From: Mesorhizobium erdmanii USDA 3471
GTDB lineage: Bacteria; Pseudomonadota; Alphaproteobacteria; Rhizobiales; Rhizobiaceae
Length of the DNA stretch: 64,000 bases
Assembly: GCF_000472705.1 (NCBI RefSeq)
Contig: NZ_AXAE01000008.1
Span: 186,001 to 250,000 of the forward strand
Direction of reading: 5' to 3'
Shown here: piece after piece, positions 45,859 through 56,777 of the stretch
Layout: each line of letters begins with the position of its first letter
How positions within the stretch are numbered: position 1 is the first letter of the stretch
Position numbers and translations under genes: made by a program
The notes under the pieces: model-generated
Database searches by the model: none
Seen by the model: the letters and a program-made list of their open reading frames with translations, nothing else
What the model was told of the DNA's origin: nothing

Positions 45859-47067
45859 ATGGCTTCTGACGGGATCAACTGGACGAAAATGGCGGTAAAA
45901 CGCGCCTATCTCGACTATAATGCCAGTGCTCCGCTGCTCCCAGCGGCGCGCGAGGCCATGGTCGCGGCGCTCGAGGTGATCGCCAACCCGTCATCGGTCC
46001 ATGCCGAGGGCCGTGCCGCGCGGCGCTCGATCGAGACGGCAAGGCGCGAGGTCGCGGCTCTGGTGAATGCCAGGCCAGAACATGTCGTGTTCACATCAGG
46101 CGCGACGGAGGCCGCCTCGACGCTGCTGGCCCCCGATTGGCGGATGGGGCGCGGCAGCGTGCGCATGAGCCGGCTTTACGTCTGCGAGACCGATCATCCC
46201 TGCCTGCTGAATGGCGGGCGTTTCCCGGCGGCGCAGGTGACGCCCATCGGCGTCGATGCCAATGGCATTGCCGACCTTGCCGCCTTGGAGGGGGCGCTTA
46301 CCCACCATGACAAGGCCGATGGCCTGCCGCTGGTGGCGATCCATGCCGCCAACAACGAGACCGGCGTCATCCAACCGATCGATCGGATCGCGGCGATCGT
46401 CAAGGCCGCGGGCGGCGTTCTTGTCGTCGACGCGGTTCAGGCGGCGGGTCGCGTTTCGATCGACATGTCAGCTGGATACGCCGATTATTTGATTCTTTCT
46501 TCGCACAAGATCGGCGGCCCCAAGGGTGTTGGCGCCATCGTCGCCGCCGCCGATCTGATGATGCCGAAGCCGCTGATTAATGGCGGCGGCCAGGAGAAGG
46601 GCCATCGCGGCGGCACCGAAAACCTCGCCGCCATGTCAGGCTTTGGCGTCGCGGCACGCGAGGCGCTGGCCGGGCTGCATAAGATCGAAGCGGTGCGCGA
46701 ACGCCGCGACGAAATCGAAACTTTCATAAAAATGCTGGTGCCGGAAGCGGAAATCTTTGGAACCGGCGCGCCGAGGCTTGCCAACACGACATTCTTCGCT
46801 ATTCCGGGCGTCAAAGCCGAAACCGCGCAGATCGCTTTTGATCTGGCCGGTGTCGCGCTGTCGGCCGGGTCCGCCTGCTCGTCGGGCAAGGTTGGGCCAA
46901 GCCACGTGCTGAAAGCCATGGGTTACGGCGACAGTCTGGGCGCCTTGCGCGTGTCGATCGGCATGGCGACCGGCGCTGAGGACATCGAACTGTTTCGCAC
47001 CGCACTGGCGGGTATAGCAGCGCGGCAGGCCGCCAGGGAAAAGGCGGATAGGGAAAAAGCCGCTTAG
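45859..47067 (+). CDS. Cysteine desulfurase, first copy of the suf operon (IscS/NifS-like)
   Basis: This is a 402-residue PLP enzyme that removes sulfur from cysteine to give alanine and a persulfide. The PLP lysine is in LSSHKIGGPKG and the active Cys loop is SAGSACSSGKV, features of group I (IscS/NifS-like) desulfurases, unlike the SufS further down the operon. ATG at 45889 is an alternative start. It heads the operon, with about 190 bases before sufB. The upstream iscR-like regulator gene found in many alphaproteobacteria is missing. Confidence 0.92.
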   Translation: MASDGINWTKMAVKRAYLDYNASAPLLPAAREAMVAALEVIANPSSVHAEGRAARRSIETARREVAALVNARPEHVVFTSGATEAASTLLAPDWRMGRGSVRMSRLYVCETDHPCLLNGGRFPAAQVTPIGVDANGIADLAALEGALTHHDKADGLPLVAIHAANNETGVIQPIDRIAAIVKAAGGVLVVDAVQAAGRVSIDMSAGYADYLILSSHKIGGPKGVGAIVAAADLMMPKPLINGGGQEKGHRGGTENLAAMSGFGVAAREALAGLHKIEAVRERRDEIETFIKMLVPEAEIFGTGAPRLANTTFFAIPGVKAETAQIAFDLAGVALSAGSACSSGKVGPSHVLKAMGYGDSLGALRVSIGMATGAEDIELFRTALAGIAARQAAREKADREKAA

Positions 47068-47253
47068 CGGTTGAACGATTTTGGGCCTTCCGGCCTGGTA
47101 GAGCCGTGCGTTTCATGCTGGCCGGGTGAATTTCCGGTCGAAGCGCACTATATGGAACTTACGCTGCCGCGAGCGCTTCTTCGGTGTTCATTTCGGCGGT
47201 GCCATAGTTTGAAAACTGTCGGGCCTTGACCCCGGCGTGGATGGAGAACGCAT

Positions 47254-48771
<1,518 letters not shown>

Positions 48772-48798
48772 CCGGACAGATATTCAGGAAACCAAAGA

Positions 48799-49554
48799 AT
48801 GCTTGAGATCAAGAACCTGCATGCCCGCATCGTCGATGACGGCACCGAAATCATCCGCGGCCTCAACCTGACCGTGAAAGCCGGCGAGGTAGCCGCGATC
48901 ATGGGACCGAACGGTTCGGGCAAGTCGACGCTGTCCTATATCCTCGCCGGCCGCGAGGACTATGAAGTCACCGAAGGCGACATCCTCTATAATGGCCAGT
49001 CGATCCTCGAAATGGATCCGGCCGAGCGCGCCACGTCAGGCATCTTCCTCGCCTTCCAGTATCCGATGGAAATACCGGGCGTGGCGACCATGGAATTCCT
49101 GAAGGTGGCGATGAACGAGCAGCGCAAGGCGCGTGGCGAGGAGCCGCTGAAGATCCCGGAATTCCTGAAGCGGGTGAAGGAAGCCGCCGCGTCGCTCAGC
49201 ATGGACATGGCAATGCTGAAGCGACCGCTCAATGTCGGCTTCTCCGGCGGCGAGAAGAAGCGTGCCGAGATCCTGCAGATGAAGCTCTTGGAACCAAAGC
49301 TCTGCGTGCTCGACGAGACCGATTCCGGCCTCGACATCGATGCGCTGAAGATCGTTTCCGACGGCGTCAACGCGCTGCGCGCGCCCGACCGGGCATTTTT
49401 GGTCATCACCCACTACCAGCGCCTGCTCGAGCACATCGTGCCTGACAGCGTGCACGTGCTCTACAAGGGCCAGGTCATCAAGTCCGGCGACAAGTCGCTG
49501 GCGCTCGACCTCGAAGCCAACGGCTATGCCGGCGTGATCGGCGAAGCCGCGTGA
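48799..49554 (+). CDS. sufC: SUF system ATPase SufC
   Basis: This is a 251-residue ABC-type ATPase without membrane partner. Walker A is GPNGSGKST, the signature motif FSGGEKKR, Walker B CVLDETDSGLDIDAL and the H-loop ITHYQ. ATP hydrolysis drives structural change in the SufBCD complex during cluster assembly. The SGLDIDAL stretch is diagnostic for SufC. It is followed by sufD with almost no spacing. Confidence 0.97.
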   Translation: MLEIKNLHARIVDDGTEIIRGLNLTVKAGEVAAIMGPNGSGKSTLSYILAGREDYEVTEGDILYNGQSILEMDPAERATSGIFLAFQYPMEIPGVATMEFLKVAMNEQRKARGEEPLKIPEFLKRVKEAAASLSMDMAMLKRPLNVGFSGGEKKRAEILQMKLLEPKLCVLDETDSGLDIDALKIVSDGVNALRAPDRAFLVITHYQRLLEHIVPDSVHVLYKGQVIKSGDKSLALDLEANGYAGVIGEAA

Positions 49555-49579
49555 GATGCCAGAAGGCAAGGTCAAACTG

Positions 49580-50848
49580 ATGAATATGCACACACAACCG
49601 CAGCGGACACCGGCCGAGACCGCGTTGATCGACGCGTTCGGCGACCGGCTGTCGCTGTTGCCGGGCGACGGGGCGGTGATGCTGAAGCGCGACGACGCCA
49701 TCGAAGCGATCAAGCACGGCCTGCCGACGCGGCGTATTGAATCCTGGCACTATACGGACCTGCGCCGGCTGTTGAACGTCGTGCCGGCCTTCGATCCGGC
49801 CGCCTTGGCCAAGGCCGTCGCGCCTATCGTCGAGGGCTCCGCCGTCCTGCCGGTGCTCAACGGCACATCCGATGCGAAGGCGCCTGCCATCGAGGGCGTT
49901 GCCGTGCAGCGCCTGTCGGAAAAGCTGATCGACGGCAGCATCGTGCTCGGGCTCGACCCCTATGGCAGCGATGATGCGATCGGTGCACTGAACACGGCTT
50001 TCGTCGCTGACGGGTATTTTGTCGACATCGCCGATGGCGTCGAGTTGGAAAAGCCGATCGAGCTGCAGAATTTGCAGGCCGGCGGCCAGACCCATGTGCG
50101 CCTGCCCGTCCGCGTCGGCGCCGGCGCCAAAGCGGTCATCGTCGAGCGTCAGGCGGGTGAGGGGGCTGCCCTGGTCAGTTCCGTCAGCCAGCTCGTGCTC
50201 GGCGAAGGCGCCGAGGTGACGTGGCTGATCGTCCAGGAGCAGCCGGACACGGCGACGCATCTGGCGCAATTCAAGGCCCATATCGGCAAGAACGCGAAAT
50301 TGACGCTCTTCGTCATGAACGCAGGCGGCAAGCTCGTGCGCCAGGAGATCATGGTCAAGACGACGGGCGAAGGCGCCGACTTCAAGCTGCGCGGCATCAA
50401 TCTTCTGGCTGGCGACGCCCATACCGATGTGACCATGGTGCTCGACCACGCCGTGCCGCACACCACCTCGACTGAGATCATCCGCAACGTGGTGACGGGC
50501 AAGGCGCGCGGCGTCTTCCAGGGTCGTATCAACGTCCATCAGTACGCGCAGAAGACCAACGCCAAGATGGCCTGCAACACGCTGCTTCTGTCGGACGACG
50601 GCGAGTTCTCGACCAAGCCGGAGCTCGAAATCTTCGCCGACGACGTCGTCTGCGGCCACGGCGCGACCGTCACCGAGATCGACCACGACCATCTGTTCTA
50701 CCTGATGGCGCGCGGTGTCGACGAAAAGTCCGCGCGAGGATTGCTCGTCAAAGCCTTCGTCGCCGAGGTGATCGAGGAACTGGACGACGTTACGATTGTC
50801 GAGGCGCTGGAAGCACGGCTGGACGATTGGTTTTTGACACACGGGTGA
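49580..50848 (+). CDS. sufD: Fe-S cluster assembly protein SufD
   Basis: This is a 422-residue SufB paralogue that completes the SufBC2D complex and is needed for iron acquisition into the cluster. The C-terminal motif CGHGATVTEIDHDHLFYLMARG is typical. The start at MNMHTQPQ follows AAGGCAAGG; an in-frame ATG at 49556 directly after the sufC stop is an alternative. sufS starts two bases after its stop. Confidence 0.95.
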   Translation: MNMHTQPQRTPAETALIDAFGDRLSLLPGDGAVMLKRDDAIEAIKHGLPTRRIESWHYTDLRRLLNVVPAFDPAALAKAVAPIVEGSAVLPVLNGTSDAKAPAIEGVAVQRLSEKLIDGSIVLGLDPYGSDDAIGALNTAFVADGYFVDIADGVELEKPIELQNLQAGGQTHVRLPVRVGAGAKAVIVERQAGEGAALVSSVSQLVLGEGAEVTWLIVQEQPDTATHLAQFKAHIGKNAKLTLFVMNAGGKLVRQEIMVKTTGEGADFKLRGINLLAGDAHTDVTMVLDHAVPHTTSTEIIRNVVTGKARGVFQGRINVHQYAQKTNAKMACNTLLLSDDGEFSTKPELEIFADDVVCGHGATVTEIDHDHLFYLMARGVDEKSARGLLVKAFVAEVIEELDDVTIVEALEARLDDWFLTHG

Positions 50849-50849
50849 T

Positions 50850-52097
50850 ATGATGAACGCTCCAGGCAAGATCGGAGATTTCTACGACGTCGAGGCGATC
50901 CGTCGCGACTTCCCGATCCTGTCGCGTGAAGTCTACGGCAAGAAGCTGGTCTATCTCGACAACGGTGCCTCTGCGCAGAAGCCGCAGGTGGTGCTGGATA
51001 CGATTCAGCATGCCTATTCCCAGGAATACGCCAACGTCCATCGCGGCCTGCATTTCCTGTCCAACGCAGCGACCGACGCTTACGAAAAGGCGCGCGAAAC
51101 GGTACGCCGCTTCCTCAACGCACCGAGCACCGACAACATCGTCTTCACCTCGAACACGACCTCGGCGATCAACACGGTTGCCTATGGCTATGGCATGCCC
51201 AATATCGGCGAGGGCGACGAGATCGTGCTGTCGATCATGGAGCACCACTCCAACATCGTGCCCTGGCATTTCATCCGCGGGCGGCAAGGCGCCAAACTGG
51301 TCTGGGTGCCGGTCGACGATCTCGGCGTCTTCCACATCGAGGAATTCGAGAAGCGTTTGACCGACCGCACCAAGCTTGTCGCCATTACCCAGATGTCGAA
51401 TGCGCTGGGCACGGTGACGCCGATCAAGGAGATCGTGCGCATCGCGCATGCGCGCGGCATTCCGGTCCTCGTCGACGGCAGCCAGAGCGCCGTGCACATG
51501 CCGATCGACGTGCAGGATCTCGATTGCGATTTCTTCGTCTTCACCGGTCACAAGGTTTATGGTCCTTCGGGCATCGGCGTGCTCTACGGCAAGAAGGACA
51601 TTCTCGCCGGTATGCGCCCGTTCATGGGCGGCGGCGAGATGATCGAGGAGGTGACGGAAGACATCGTCACATACAACGAGCCGCCGCATCGCTTCGAAGC
51701 CGGCACGCCGCCGATCGTCCAGGCGATCGGGCTGGGTGCGGCCCTCGATTACATGGAAAAAATTGGCCGCGAACGCATCGCCGCGCATGAGGAAGACCTC
51801 AAGATTTATGCCCACGAGCGGCTGCGCGCCGTCAATTCGCTGCGCATCTTCGGCGACGCACCCGGCAAGGGCGCCATCATCTCGTTCGAATTGCAAGGTA
51901 TCCATGCCCATGACGTGTCGATGGTGATCGACAGGCAGGGCGTGGCTGTCCGCGCGGGCACCCATTGCGCCCAGCCGCTGTTGAAACGTTTTGGCGTAAC
52001 CTCCACATGCAGGGCATCGTTCGGCATGTATAATACAAGGGCCGAAGTCGACGCTTTGGCCGAGGCGCTTGAAAAAGCGCGTAAATTCTTCGGGTGA
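50850..52097 (+). CDS. sufS: Cysteine desulfurase SufS
   Basis: This is a 415-residue group II cysteine desulfurase. The PLP lysine lies in FVFTGHKVYGPSGIG, and the active Cys is in RAGTHCAQPL on a short loop, as in SufS. Group II enzymes usually need SufE or SufU to accept sulfur; no such gene is in the operon, so a partner must be elsewhere or not needed. It overlaps the next gene by four bases (ATGA). Confidence 0.96.
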   Translation: MMNAPGKIGDFYDVEAIRRDFPILSREVYGKKLVYLDNGASAQKPQVVLDTIQHAYSQEYANVHRGLHFLSNAATDAYEKARETVRRFLNAPSTDNIVFTSNTTSAINTVAYGYGMPNIGEGDEIVLSIMEHHSNIVPWHFIRGRQGAKLVWVPVDDLGVFHIEEFEKRLTDRTKLVAITQMSNALGTVTPIKEIVRIAHARGIPVLVDGSQSAVHMPIDVQDLDCDFFVFTGHKVYGPSGIGVLYGKKDILAGMRPFMGGGEMIEEVTEDIVTYNEPPHRFEAGTPPIVQAIGLGAALDYMEKIGRERIAAHEEDLKIYAHERLRAVNSLRIFGDAPGKGAIISFELQGIHAHDVSMVIDRQGVAVRAGTHCAQPLLKRFGVTSTCRASFGMYNTRAEVDALAEALEKARKFFG

Positions 52098-52498
52098 TGA
52101 CGACCATGGACGATGTGAGCACGACCGCTGGGACCGCGCCGGAAACGGCTGCAAATGGCATTGTTTCGGCCTCGGCCATTCCCGCCGACGAACTGGCGCG
52201 GCTGACCGACGACATCGTTTCGGCGCTGAAAACCGTCTACGATCCGGAAATCCCGGCCGACATCTACGAGCTTGGCCTCGTCTACAAAATCGACATCGAG
52301 GACGACCGCTCGGTCAAGATCGACATGACGCTGACCGCGCCCGGCTGCCCGGTGGCCGGCGAAATGCCGGGCTGGGTGGAAAACGCCGTCGGCGCCGTCG
52401 AAGGCGTGTCTGGCGTCGAGGTCAACATGACCTTCGACCCGCCGTGGACACCGGACCGCATGTCGGAAGAGGCACAGGTGGCGGTAGGTTGGTACTAG
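52094..52498 (+). CDS. sufT: SUF-associated DUF59 protein SufT
   Basis: This is a 134-residue MIP18/DUF59-domain protein. TVYDPEIPADIYELGLVYKIDI and LTAPGCPVAGEMPGW, with the conserved Cys, are the family core. It supports maturation of Fe-S proteins, probably at the cluster transfer step. The first 30 residues are low-complexity and probably flexible. It is coupled to sufS by start-stop overlap. sufA follows after about 105 bases with a small hairpin in between. Confidence 0.93.
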   Translation: MMTTMDDVSTTAGTAPETAANGIVSASAIPADELARLTDDIVSALKTVYDPEIPADIYELGLVYKIDIEDDRSVKIDMTLTAPGCPVAGEMPGWVENAVGAVEGVSGVEVNMTFDPPWTPDRMSEEAQVAVGWY

Positions 52499-52603
52499 GC
52501 AGGCAAAGGCTGGCGCACTTGCGCCTGTGGTAAAACTTCACCATTTTAGGTGAGGAATCATTCGGCAGGCCTTGAACCTGCATGGAATGGAGAAGGAAAA
52601 AGA

Positions 52604-52984
52604 ATGGGACGCTTCGCCGTCATCACGATGACAGAAAAGGCCGCCGACCGGGTGCGCGAGATCGTCGCCACACGCGACAACGCGCATGGCATCCGTCTTG
52701 GCATCAAGAAGGGCGGCTGCGCCGGCATGGAATACACGGTCGACCTGGTGACCGAGCCCAACACCAAGGACGACCACATCGAGCGCGACGGCGCGCATGT
52801 CTATGTCGCGCCGGAGGCCGCCCTTTTCCTGTTCGGCACGCAGATGGATTTCGAGCAGACGACATTGCGCACCGGTTTCACCTTCCACAACCCGAACCAG
52901 AGTTCGGCCTGTGGCTGCGGCGAATCCGTCGAACTGAAGCCGGCCGACTTGAAGGCGCTGGCGGAAGCACGCGCCTCTGCCTGA
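52604..52984 (+). CDS. sufA: A-type Fe-S carrier SufA
   Basis: This is a 126-residue HesB/IscA-family protein with the three cluster-binding cysteines: one in KKGGCAGMEY and the CGCG pair near the end (SSACGCGES). It carries clusters from the SUF scaffold to target apoproteins. The start MGRFAVITMT is chosen because GGAGAAGGA lies just upstream; an in-frame extension of 18 codons precedes it. It is last in the suf operon, followed by an intergenic mosaic of hairpins. Confidence 0.95.
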   Translation: MGRFAVITMTEKAADRVREIVATRDNAHGIRLGIKKGGCAGMEYTVDLVTEPNTKDDHIERDGAHVYVAPEAALFLFGTQMDFEQTTLRTGFTFHNPNQSSACGCGESVELKPADLKALAEARASA

Positions 52985-52987
52985 TCT

Positions 52988-53101
52988 TCCTTCGCCCCGT
53001 TTACGGGGAGGTGAGGAATGGTCCGCGTAGCGGACGAAAAGCCAATTGCTTGGCTTTTCGAATGATGAACGGTCCGAAGGGCCGGATGAGGGGCAGCGCC
53101 A
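52988..53101. repeat. Intergenic palindromic mosaic element (RIME-like)
   Basis: This element has several hairpins in a row: CCCCGT/ACGGGG (52995-53008), GTCCGC/GCGGAC (53021-53035), an 11-bp perfect stem CGAAAAGCCAA/TTGGCTTTTCG (53035-53060), and a final GTCCG/CGGAT arm. The flanking TTCGCCCCGTTTACGGGGAG and GGTCCGAAGGGCCGGATGAG are typical of the dispersed intergenic elements of Rhizobiales. It probably also terminates the suf transcript. Confidence 0.75.
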
Positions 53102-53129
53102 AGTTCTGAGAAGCTGACGCCGCCCCCTG

Positions 53130-53627
53130 TCACTCCACCCACATGCCGGTCCGCTTGTGCCAGTCGGCGATCGACTCTTCCGGGTAGACATCGAACACCT
53201 TGTCGCGCTTGCCGATCACGGGTTCGACCCAGTTCGCCTTGTATTTCAGCATCAGATGCACCTTTTCAGGCGGCTTCGGCAGGTCGCTGTCGATCGCCGA
53301 CGCGAAGGGATGCACTAGCTCCGGCCAGGTCGGGTCATAGAGCCACAGCGCCGACCCGCATTTCTTGCAGAAATTGCGCTCGCCGGTCGAGACCTCGCAG
53401 TTAGGATGCTCGTCATCCTCGATCTCGGCGCGGTAGACGCCGAGGCTCCTCTTGCCCCTGATGTTCAGCGTTTCGTAGTCGGCGCCGAGATTGATGGCGA
53501 AGCCGCCGCCGCCCTGTTGCTTGCGGCAGATCGAGCAGTAGCAGAGCATGAACGGCACCGGCGTGTGGCTTTCCACCTCGAAACGCACGGCGTTGCAGCG
53601 GCAGGATCCCTTGAGCAGAAGCGGCAT
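53130..53627 (-). CDS. GFA-family (glutathione-dependent formaldehyde-activating-like) protein
   Basis: This is a 165-residue zinc protein of the GFA/CENP-V family. The zinc ligands are GSCRCNAV, CYCSICRK and FCKKCGSALW; all cysteines are in place. The family name comes from an enzyme joining formaldehyde and glutathione, but most members have no proven activity. The start MPLLLKGSCRC is used; three extra codons upstream are possible. It is a single gene, divergent from the TfoX-like gene. Confidence 0.87.
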   Translation of the reverse strand: MPLLLKGSCRCNAVRFEVESHTPVPFMLCYCSICRKQQGGGGFAINLGADYETLNIRGKRSLGVYRAEIEDDEHPNCEVSTGERNFCKKCGSALWLYDPTWPELVHPFASAIDSDLPKPPEKVHLMLKYKANWVEPVIGKRDKVFDVYPEESIADWHKRTGMWVE

Positions 53628-53716
53628 GACAAACACTCCGACGGAATGACCTCAATCTGTCAGCATGATTTTGGTCGCGCGATGACAATGTCAAATGCCG
53701 ATGCCATGATCGCGGC

Positions 53717-54040
53717 ATGGACAATGAACGCATCGCCGAACTTTTCGAGGGCCTGGGCCCGGTCAGCATCCGCAAACTGTTCGGCGGCAAGGGCATCTAT
53801 TTCGACAGCGTCATCGTCGCCATCGTGCTGCGCGGCGAATTGAAGCTGAAGGCAGACGAGGAGACGATCCCCGATTTCGAAGCCGCCGGTTGCCAGCAAT
53901 GGACCTATACCGGGTCGCGCCACGGCAAACTGGTCGCCATGCCCTATTGGAGCATCCCCGACAGCGCTTTCGACGATCCGGACGAGATGACGGTGTGGGC
54001 ACGCCGCGCCTATGAGGCGGGGCGGCGAGCCGGGAAGTAG
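53717..54040 (+). CDS. TfoX/Sxy N-terminal-domain protein
   Basis: This is a 107-residue protein covering only the TfoX N-terminal domain (IAELFEGLGPVSIRKLFGGKGIYF and the PYWSIPDSAFDD ending). In gammaproteobacteria the two-domain Sxy activates competence genes with CRP; this one-domain form is common in rhizobia with no proven role. It is convergent with psuG, with nine bases between stops. Confidence 0.87.
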   Translation: MDNERIAELFEGLGPVSIRKLFGGKGIYFDSVIVAIVLRGELKLKADEETIPDFEAAGCQQWTYTGSRHGKLVAMPYWSIPDSAFDDPDEMTVWARRAYEAGRRAGK

Positions 54041-54049
54041 TCGCGCTAA

Positions 54050-54967
54050 CTACAGCGCCTTGGCGATCACGGCCGCCAGCCTTGCATTGTTTTCGACCAG
54101 CGCGATGTTGGTCTTCAGGCTCCGGCCACCGGTCAGCTCCAGGATTTTTCCCAGCAAATACGGTGTCACCGCCTTGCCCGTCACGTTGAGCGCCTCGGCG
54201 GCTTTCTGCGCGGCCTCGATGTAGCCGGCCATCTCGCCAGCCGGGATTTCGTGATTTTCCGGCACCGGATTGGCGACCAGCAGGCCGCCGCCGAGACCCA
54301 GCGCAACCCTGGTTTGGTAGAAATGCGCGATCTCTTCCGGTTTGTACAAGGTCAGCGGCGCGCGAAACGGCGACTGCCGTGACCAGAAAGCCGGCATGGT
54401 CTCGCAGCCGTGGCCGACGACGGGCACGCCGCGCGTCTCCAGGACTTCCAGCGTCTTTTCGATGTCGAGAATGGCCTTGGCGCCGGCCGACACGACGATG
54501 ACCGGCGTGCGCGCCAGCTCGTCGAGGTCGGCCGAGATATCAAAGCTCTTTTCCGCGCCCTTGTGGACGCCGCCGATGCCGCCGGTGGCGAACACTTTTA
54601 TCCCGACCATGTGGGCCGCGATCATCGTCGCGGCGACTGTCGTGCCGCCCGTGCGCCCCTGCGCGACGGCGAAGCCGAGGTCGGCGCGCGACAGCTTCAT
54701 GGCGTCGCCGGTCATGGCCAGCGATTCGCGTTCGCCGTCGGAAAGGCCGATCTTGATGCGGCCTCCGACCACGGCGATCGTCGCCGGCACGGCGCCGCCG
54801 TCACTGATGATCTTCTCGACATTGGCCGCCATGGCGCCATTGTCGGGGTAGGGCATGCCATGGGTGATAATGGTGCTTTCCAGCGCCACAACCGGGCGTC
54901 CGGCTGCCAGGGCTTGCGCCACCGGCGCGTGAACGTCGATGAAGGGGCGGGCGGTCTCTGGCGTCAT
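54050..54967 (-). CDS. psuG: Pseudouridine-5'-phosphate glycosidase
   Basis: This is a 305-residue enzyme of the PsuG/indigoidine-A family. It breaks the C-C glycosidic bond of pseudouridine 5'-phosphate to uracil and ribose 5-phosphate. The family hallmarks are ALESTIITHGMPYPDN near the start, the catalytic Lys region around GKIKIGLSD/VGGRIKIGL, and TGGIGGVHKGAE. The start MTPETARPF has GGAG ten bases upstream. It lies 76 bases after the kinase gene on the same strand, the two making a complete pseudouridine salvage route. Confidence 0.94.
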   Translation of the reverse strand: MTPETARPFIDVHAPVAQALAAGRPVVALESTIITHGMPYPDNGAMAANVEKIISDGGAVPATIAVVGGRIKIGLSDGERESLAMTGDAMKLSRADLGFAVAQGRTGGTTVAATMIAAHMVGIKVFATGGIGGVHKGAEKSFDISADLDELARTPVIVVSAGAKAILDIEKTLEVLETRGVPVVGHGCETMPAFWSRQSPFRAPLTLYKPEEIAHFYQTRVALGLGGGLLVANPVPENHEIPAGEMAGYIEAAQKAAEALNVTGKAVTPYLLGKILELTGGRSLKTNIALVENNARLAAVIAKAL

Positions 54968-55043
54968 CTCTAATCTCCAACCCGGTGTGCGTGCATCCAT
55001 CGGGACGCGCACGCGGCACTCCGGCACTATGAATTTGCCGGTC

Positions 55044-55988
55044 TCATGCCACTTCCCTGGCATCCGGCACAAGGGCCAGCGCTTCCGCGAAGCTTGCCGC
55101 GGTGAAATCGGCAACGGCGTCCGCGCTTTCGATGGCCAGCGTCGCCGCCGCGACGCCTTCCCGCAACGCCGCCCGCAAGGGCAAGCCGCGCAGCAGGGCC
55201 GCGATCGTTGCCCCCGCCAGTGCATCGCCGGCGCCGGTGACATCGGCAACTCTTCGCGGCGGCGGCGGCAGGATCGAGAAGACGCCGGCCGCGTCGAAAC
55301 CCAGCACCGGTGCGCCGCCCGCCGTCACGACGCCACTGGTAAGGCCGCTGCATCGCAACCCGTCGACGAGATCTCGCTCGGTGACATTTGCATGAGCTCC
55401 GGCCAGCGCCAGGGCTTCCCGCCGGTTCATGAATAGCTGGGCCAATTCGCCGAGCACCGGTATCAGCCGCGTCACCTTGGCCGGCGAAATGGCGATGGCG
55501 AATACGGGTTTGCCGGCGGCAAGCGACACCAGGCGTTCCAGTGCCGCCGAAGGCAGATTGGCATCGCACAACACGGCGTCGGCGGCGGCGATCGCCTCGC
55601 GGACCTTGGAGCGCCTCATCTGCTTGGGGAACGCCAAATCGTACAGCGCCATGTCGGCAAAGCCGACGATCAGCTCGCCCTCGCGATCGATCAATGCCGT
55701 GTAGCTCGGCGTCGTACGGTCGAGAAAGACCGCCGACAGATCGGTAATGCCGGCTTGCGCGATGGCTCTCGAAATGCTGTCCGCCGCGGCGTCGCCGCCG
55801 CGCATCGACATCAGCGAGCCCGATACGCCGCGCCGCACCGTGCTGCGCAGCGCGTTGAAGACGCCGCCGCCGACATCCTCGCGCATCATGCCGGGATTGG
55901 ACGCGGCCGGCACATAAGCGCCGGACACCTGGCCTCGCCGGTCGATATGGGCGCCGCCCACGGCGAGTATCTCTATGGATTTCAACAT
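55044..55988 (-). CDS. psuK: Pseudouridine kinase (PfkB family)
   Basis: This is a 314-residue PfkB kinase. ILAVGGAHIDRRGQ and DVGGGVFNALRSTVRRG are the N-terminal substrate motifs, and VTGAGDALAGATIAALLRGLP is the C-terminal PfkB signature with the catalytic Asp. It phosphorylates pseudouridine for PsuG. The assignment rests on its gene partnership. The start MLKSIEILAVGG fits the family; a longer frame reaches upstream but looks non-coding. A transporter for pseudouridine is not in this neighbourhood. Confidence 0.9.
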   Translation of the reverse strand: MLKSIEILAVGGAHIDRRGQVSGAYVPAASNPGMMREDVGGGVFNALRSTVRRGVSGSLMSMRGGDAAADSISRAIAQAGITDLSAVFLDRTTPSYTALIDREGELIVGFADMALYDLAFPKQMRRSKVREAIAAADAVLCDANLPSAALERLVSLAAGKPVFAIAISPAKVTRLIPVLGELAQLFMNRREALALAGAHANVTERDLVDGLRCSGLTSGVVTAGGAPVLGFDAAGVFSILPPPPRRVADVTGAGDALAGATIAALLRGLPLRAALREGVAAATLAIESADAVADFTAASFAEALALVPDAREVA

Positions 55989-56312
55989 GCCGGCGATACG
56001 CCCATTGTTATTGCAGCCGCACAAGCGCCAGGCTGCAGGATGGTGTTCTCGCACGCAAGGCGGCGATTCGGCGAACCGAAACAGCGAAGCCCGCTGGACC
56101 AATGCTGGACGCATTCCTGTTCGATGGGATGTCTCCCCTTCGAACATGTAAAAATTGCTAGGAAAAGAAGCCCGCTCCCCGTTCGATTCGGATAGTGCGC
56201 TATTGCGCAGGATGGCGCTGCTGGCCCCTGCGTCGCACCCCCGAAACAATCCTGTCAAGATGCTATTCCCATCTGTTCACAAACTGTGGATAATGACTAC
56301 AAGTGACACCAT
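55989..56312. other. Intergenic region between psuK and the accessory cassette
   Basis: This spacer of 324 bases has a GC content that falls towards its right half. It contains a small hairpin (TGCGC/GCGCA near 56199) and presumably the psuK promoter. The left border of the accessory segment probably lies in it, but no direct repeat or att-like site was found. Confidence 0.45.
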
Positions 56313-56777
56313 ATGAAGAACGAGTCGTCGGGGGAGGCTATGCGGATATGGGGGCCGTTGTCGGCTGCGATCCACATCGGCTCGATAATAGCCATCGCTC
56401 TGCTGGTTTTCAGAGCGCAGCTCGTTGACCCGGCGCTCTACGCTGAAGCCAAGAGCCAAGCTGGCCTCGATGCAATCCATATCGCCTCTCAACTCGGGCG
56501 GCTTGATGTGGTGTCGCTTTGCTTGGCGATGTTTGGACTACTGATTGGCATTGCCGCCATCTTCGGCTTCATAGAAGTACGGTCTGGAGCCAGGGACGCG
56601 GCAAGCGATGTGGCTAAAGCAGAGGCTAAGGCGCATATGGACAAATACCTCAATGAGGAAGCCCCGACCATAATTCGGACCTACGTTGAGCTTATAATTC
56701 CTCCGAATAAGGGCCCCTCTGGGGATGATGTAGCGGAGGCATATAGCGAGAGGGAAAAGCCGAAAGAAAAGCCATGA
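56313..56777 (+). CDS. Two-helix membrane protein of unknown function
   Basis: This is a 154-residue protein with two transmembrane helices (about residues 15-33 and 68-88). A cytoplasmic helical region rich in A/K/E (ARDAASDVAKAEAKAHMDKYL) and a charged tail follow. I recognise no family. It overlaps the next gene (ImmA/IrrE-type protease) by four bases (ATGA), so the two form one unit. Base composition is lower in GC than neighbouring core genes and codon choice is more even, suggesting acquisition. Confidence 0.7.
   Translation: MKNESSGEAMRIWGPLSAAIHIGSIIAIALLVFRAQLVDPALYAEAKSQAGLDAIHIASQLGRLDVVSLCLAMFGLLIGIAAIFGFIEVRSGARDAASDVAKAEAKAHMDKYLNEEAPTIIRTYVELIIPPNKGPSGDDVAEAYSEREKPKEKP

Noticed and set aside
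50790..52154. Reverse frame of 454 residues opposite sufS
   Set aside because: Antisense of sufS crossing the gene borders; not a gene.
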